A DNA stretch of 7,972 nucleotides, taken from assembly GCA_019308625.1 (NCBI GenBank), contig JAFDHU010000051.1:1-7972 (forward strand), written 5' to 3'. Numbering within the stretch: position 1 is the stretch's first letter; each line of letters begins with the position of its first letter. A model generated the notes under the pieces. It saw only the letters and a list, made by a program, of their open reading frames with translations. It did not search any database and was not told the DNA's origin. Shown in pieces: positions 6,868-7,972 of the stretch. A program made the translations under genes and the position numbers. This DNA is from Deltaproteobacteria bacterium (lineage in GTDB: Bacteria; Desulfobacterota; Desulfobaccia; Desulfobaccales; 0-14-0-80-60-11).

Positions 6868-6941
6868 TGGCTGGGGGACTAGGATTCGAACCTAGATTCG
6901 CAGATCCAGAGTCTGCTGTCCTACCGTTGAACGATCCCCCA
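6868..6941 (-). tRNA. tRNA-Gln (anticodon CTG)
   Basis: The minus strand folds as a full cloverleaf: acceptor TGGGGGA/TCCCCCA, D arm GTTC...GAC, anticodon stem GCAGA/TCTGC with loop CTCTGGA (anticodon CTG, reading CAG), T arm CTAGG-TTCGAAT-CCTAG, discriminator G and an encoded CCA (6870-6868). The T1-A72 pair and G73 are usual glutamine identity features. A run of eight T residues (minus strand, 6866-6859) follows just after CCA and can serve as the transcription end. The gene is intact, while the DNA beyond its 3' end holds mobile-element remnants. Confidence 0.96.
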
Positions 6942-6958
6942 GCACTTGCAGTTAATTA

Positions 6959-6985
6959 ATTATAATTGCCGGGGGTTGTTGTCAA
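6959..6985 (-). promoter_or_regulatory. promoter of tRNA-Gln
   Basis: On the minus strand, TTGACA (6985-6980) and a perfect TATAAT (6964-6959) are separated by 15 nt, shorter than the optimal 17, and lie 17 nt before the tRNA 5' end. Position and hexamer quality support it as the tRNA promoter. Confidence 0.7.
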
Positions 6986-7028
6986 GGCCTTTGCCCTGGT
7001 TATCCCGATGCCGGGGCGGGTTTGGGGC

Positions 7029-7057
7029 TTGACACCGCCGGGGCTCCTTTTTAGAAT
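7029..7057 (+). promoter_or_regulatory. sigma70 promoter of the fluoride-riboswitch operon
   Basis: TTGACA (7029-7034), a 17-nt spacer and TAGAAT (7052-7057, five of six consensus bases) lie just upstream of the riboswitch. Transcription would start near 7064, a few bases before the aptamer. Confidence 0.82.
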
Positions 7058-7069
7058 CCCCCAAAACTG

Positions 7070-7133
7070 AGGGCGATGGGGTCCGCCTGAACCGCAGCGC
7101 CGTTTTCCCGGCGCAAAGCTGATGGCTCCTGGC
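7070..7133 (+). ncRNA. fluoride riboswitch (crcB motif)
   Basis: The sequence shows the conserved fluoride-aptamer features in order: GGGCGATGGGGTCCGCC (7071-7087), forming stem GGCG/CGCC; then AACCGC; then a hairpin GCGCCG (7097-7102) / CGGCGC (7109-7114); then AAAGCTGATGGCTCCTGG (7115-7132). Loop bases GGGGTC (7078-7083) can pair with GGCTCC (7124-7129) as the diagnostic pseudoknot, with two G-U pairs. Known members bind Mg-coordinated fluoride and switch on export or detoxification genes. The downstream antiporter fits this role. Identified by motif comparison from memory, not by a covariance search. Confidence 0.9.
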
Positions 7134-7161
7134 CGGCCGGAAGGCGGAAGGGGCCTTTTTT
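7124..7161 (+). terminator. riboswitch expression-platform terminator
   Basis: GGCTCCT (7124-7130) can pair with AGGGGCC (7149-7155, one G-U), and TTTTTT (7156-7161) follows. The 5' arm is the same strand that forms the aptamer pseudoknot, so fluoride binding should prevent terminator formation and turn the operon on. Confidence 0.88.
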
Positions 7162-7242
7162 ATGGGCTGGCTTCGGGGGCCCCCTTTAAGTTGTCTCTTT
7201 AACCGTCGCCGCGCTACCCGGCCGGCGCCCGATGATTATTCC

Positions 7243-7806
7243 ATGCCTTGCTGCCGGCTCTTGAACAGGGAAGCTGCCGAGAAACTGGAGCATTATGTCC
7301 TGGAGCGGCAGAAGGACGGCGGGGGCTTCGGTCTCACCCCCCGGCTGCCCGCCACGGTGGAGGATACCTATTATGCCGTACGGATTCTGGAGCTCCTGGA
7401 GAGCCAGGCGGACCTGAGCTCCTCCCGGGCTTACGTCTGCGGTCTGGAGCAAAGCCTCAGCCGCCGGGCCAAACTAATCTATGAAGTCCTGTATCTGCGC
7501 CGCAAATTCGCCTGTCCGCCGACTGGTTCCCTGCCGCCCCCGGCCCCCGGCCTGTTGGAGGAAACTTATTATTTTGGGGAAATTGCCAAAATATGGCATA
7601 ATGCCGCCATTTCTGCTACGGCTGGTTATGAAGGCGCTGCCCTGACCTTGCCGGCCGACCCCGTTATTCGGGAAGTTCACTATTTTCTGGCCCTAAAAGC
7701 TGGAGATTTGTCGCCTCCGGAAAAAGACCATTGGATCCAATGGGTGCAGGCCTGTCAGCGGCGGTGTTTCGGCGGAGCCCCGCCCAGGGGGCGGCGCACT
7801 GCTTGA
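7243..7806 (+). CDS. prenyltransferase/squalene-cyclase repeat-like protein
   Basis: A 187-residue soluble protein with segments like the alpha-alpha-toroid repeats of protein prenyltransferase beta subunits and terpene cyclases: LERQKDGGGFGL (near 22-33) followed by VEDTYYAVRILELL, a second LLEETYYFGEIAKIW, and a terminal WVQACQRRCFGG. It has only two or three partial repeats, far shorter than a full enzyme (about 300 or more residues), and no DxDD or zinc-ligand set is visible. A catalytic role is therefore doubtful. ATG 7243 was chosen because the frame's earlier ATG (7162) lies in the terminator T-tract. Neither start has a good ribosome site, so the start is uncertain. It is the first gene under the fluoride switch, with the antiporter start only 10 nt after its stop. 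Function unknown. Confidence 0.65.
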   Translation: MPCCRLLNREAAEKLEHYVLERQKDGGGFGLTPRLPATVEDTYYAVRILELLESQADLSSSRAYVCGLEQSLSRRAKLIYEVLYLRRKFACPPTGSLPPPAPGLLEETYYFGEIAKIWHNAAISATAGYEGAALTLPADPVIREVHYFLALKAGDLSPPEKDHWIQWVQACQRRCFGGAPPRGRRTA

Positions 7807-7816
7807 GGAGTAGTCT

Positions 7817-7972
7817 ATGGCCATCAGTCTGGCGCTCATCATCATTCTGGGGTTGGGGGCGGATTATCTTTTCCGGCGCCTGAAGCTGCCTGGGCTGGTG
7901 GGCATGTTGCTGGTAGGCATGCTGGTGGGGCCCCACGTCCTGGGGCTGCTCCGGCCGGAGATGATGGCGGTG
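7817..7972 (+). CDS. CPA-type cation:proton antiporter, N-terminus only
   Basis: The frame starts at ATG 7817 after GAGGAG (7805-7810) and runs off the window end; 52 residues are seen. It begins MAISLALIIILGLGADYLF, then RRLKLPGLVGMLLVGMLVGP and HVLGLL, the typical first two helices of Na+/H+ exchanger (CPA1/CPA2) proteins, where a P-x-L/x-G-x-L-x-x-G-x-x-x-G-P pattern is conserved. Members of this superfamily are known to be controlled by fluoride riboswitches and are presumed to remove fluoride or help ion balance. Here the switch lies about 680 bp upstream, with one gene in between. The ion-binding residues and any C-terminal domain are outside the window. Confidence 0.85.
   Translation, partial: MAISLALIIILGLGADYLFRRLKLPGLVGMLLVGMLVGPHVLGLLRPEMMAV

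Noticed and set aside
1..7972. CRISPR arrays, rRNA genes, intact transposases or integrases.
   Set aside because: No regularly spaced repeats, rRNA signatures or recombinase motifs were seen on either strand.

Overview
The window looks like chromosomal DNA of a Gram-negative anaerobe, most likely of the Desulfobacterota (former Deltaproteobacteria). The reasons are an outer-membrane TonB-dependent receptor, the pairing of a DUF4198 periplasmic protein with a corrin-type methylase homologue, moderate-to-high GC, and a candidate selenocysteine codon. This assignment is inferred from gene content; no rRNA or species marker is present.

Left part (1-5680, + strand): a structured leader of about 260 nt, containing an intrinsic terminator and further hairpins, precedes a tightly spaced four-gene cluster. 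The genes are (i) a TonB-dependent receptor of about 690 codons interrupted by one in-frame TGA, (ii) a tetrapyrrole (corrin/porphyrin) methylase-fold protein that carries a Sec-type signal peptide, (iii) a DUF4198/NikK-like exported protein whose predicted mature N-terminus is histidine, and (iv) a 12-TM APC-superfamily permease overlapping gene iii by one base. Together they look like an uptake system for a metal, metal chelate or tetrapyrrole: outer membrane, two periplasmic proteins, inner membrane. The TGA in the receptor is followed by a 7-bp hairpin with a GGUGC loop at bacterial-SECIS distance, so the receptor may be a selenoprotein rather than a pseudogene.

Middle part (5681-6941): about 400 bp without a recognisable gene, then two eroded minus-strand gene pieces: the start of a RusA-type Holliday-junction resolvase and the C-terminal third of a DnaB-type replicative helicase. 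The helicase piece lies just past the 3' end of an intact tRNA-Gln(CTG). This reads as the remnant of a phage or integrative element at a tRNA.

Right part (6942-7972): the tRNA promoter points left, and a near-consensus sigma70 promoter points right into a fluoride (crcB-type) riboswitch. Its pseudoknot strand is reused in an intrinsic terminator. The switch controls a prenyltransferase/squalene-cyclase-repeat-like protein and the beginning of a CPA-type cation:proton antiporter, which is cut by the window end. This is a fluoride-resistance operon with an unexplained first gene.

The two points most worth checking are the candidate Sec-containing TonB receptor and the exported tetrapyrrole-methylase homologue encoded next to it.
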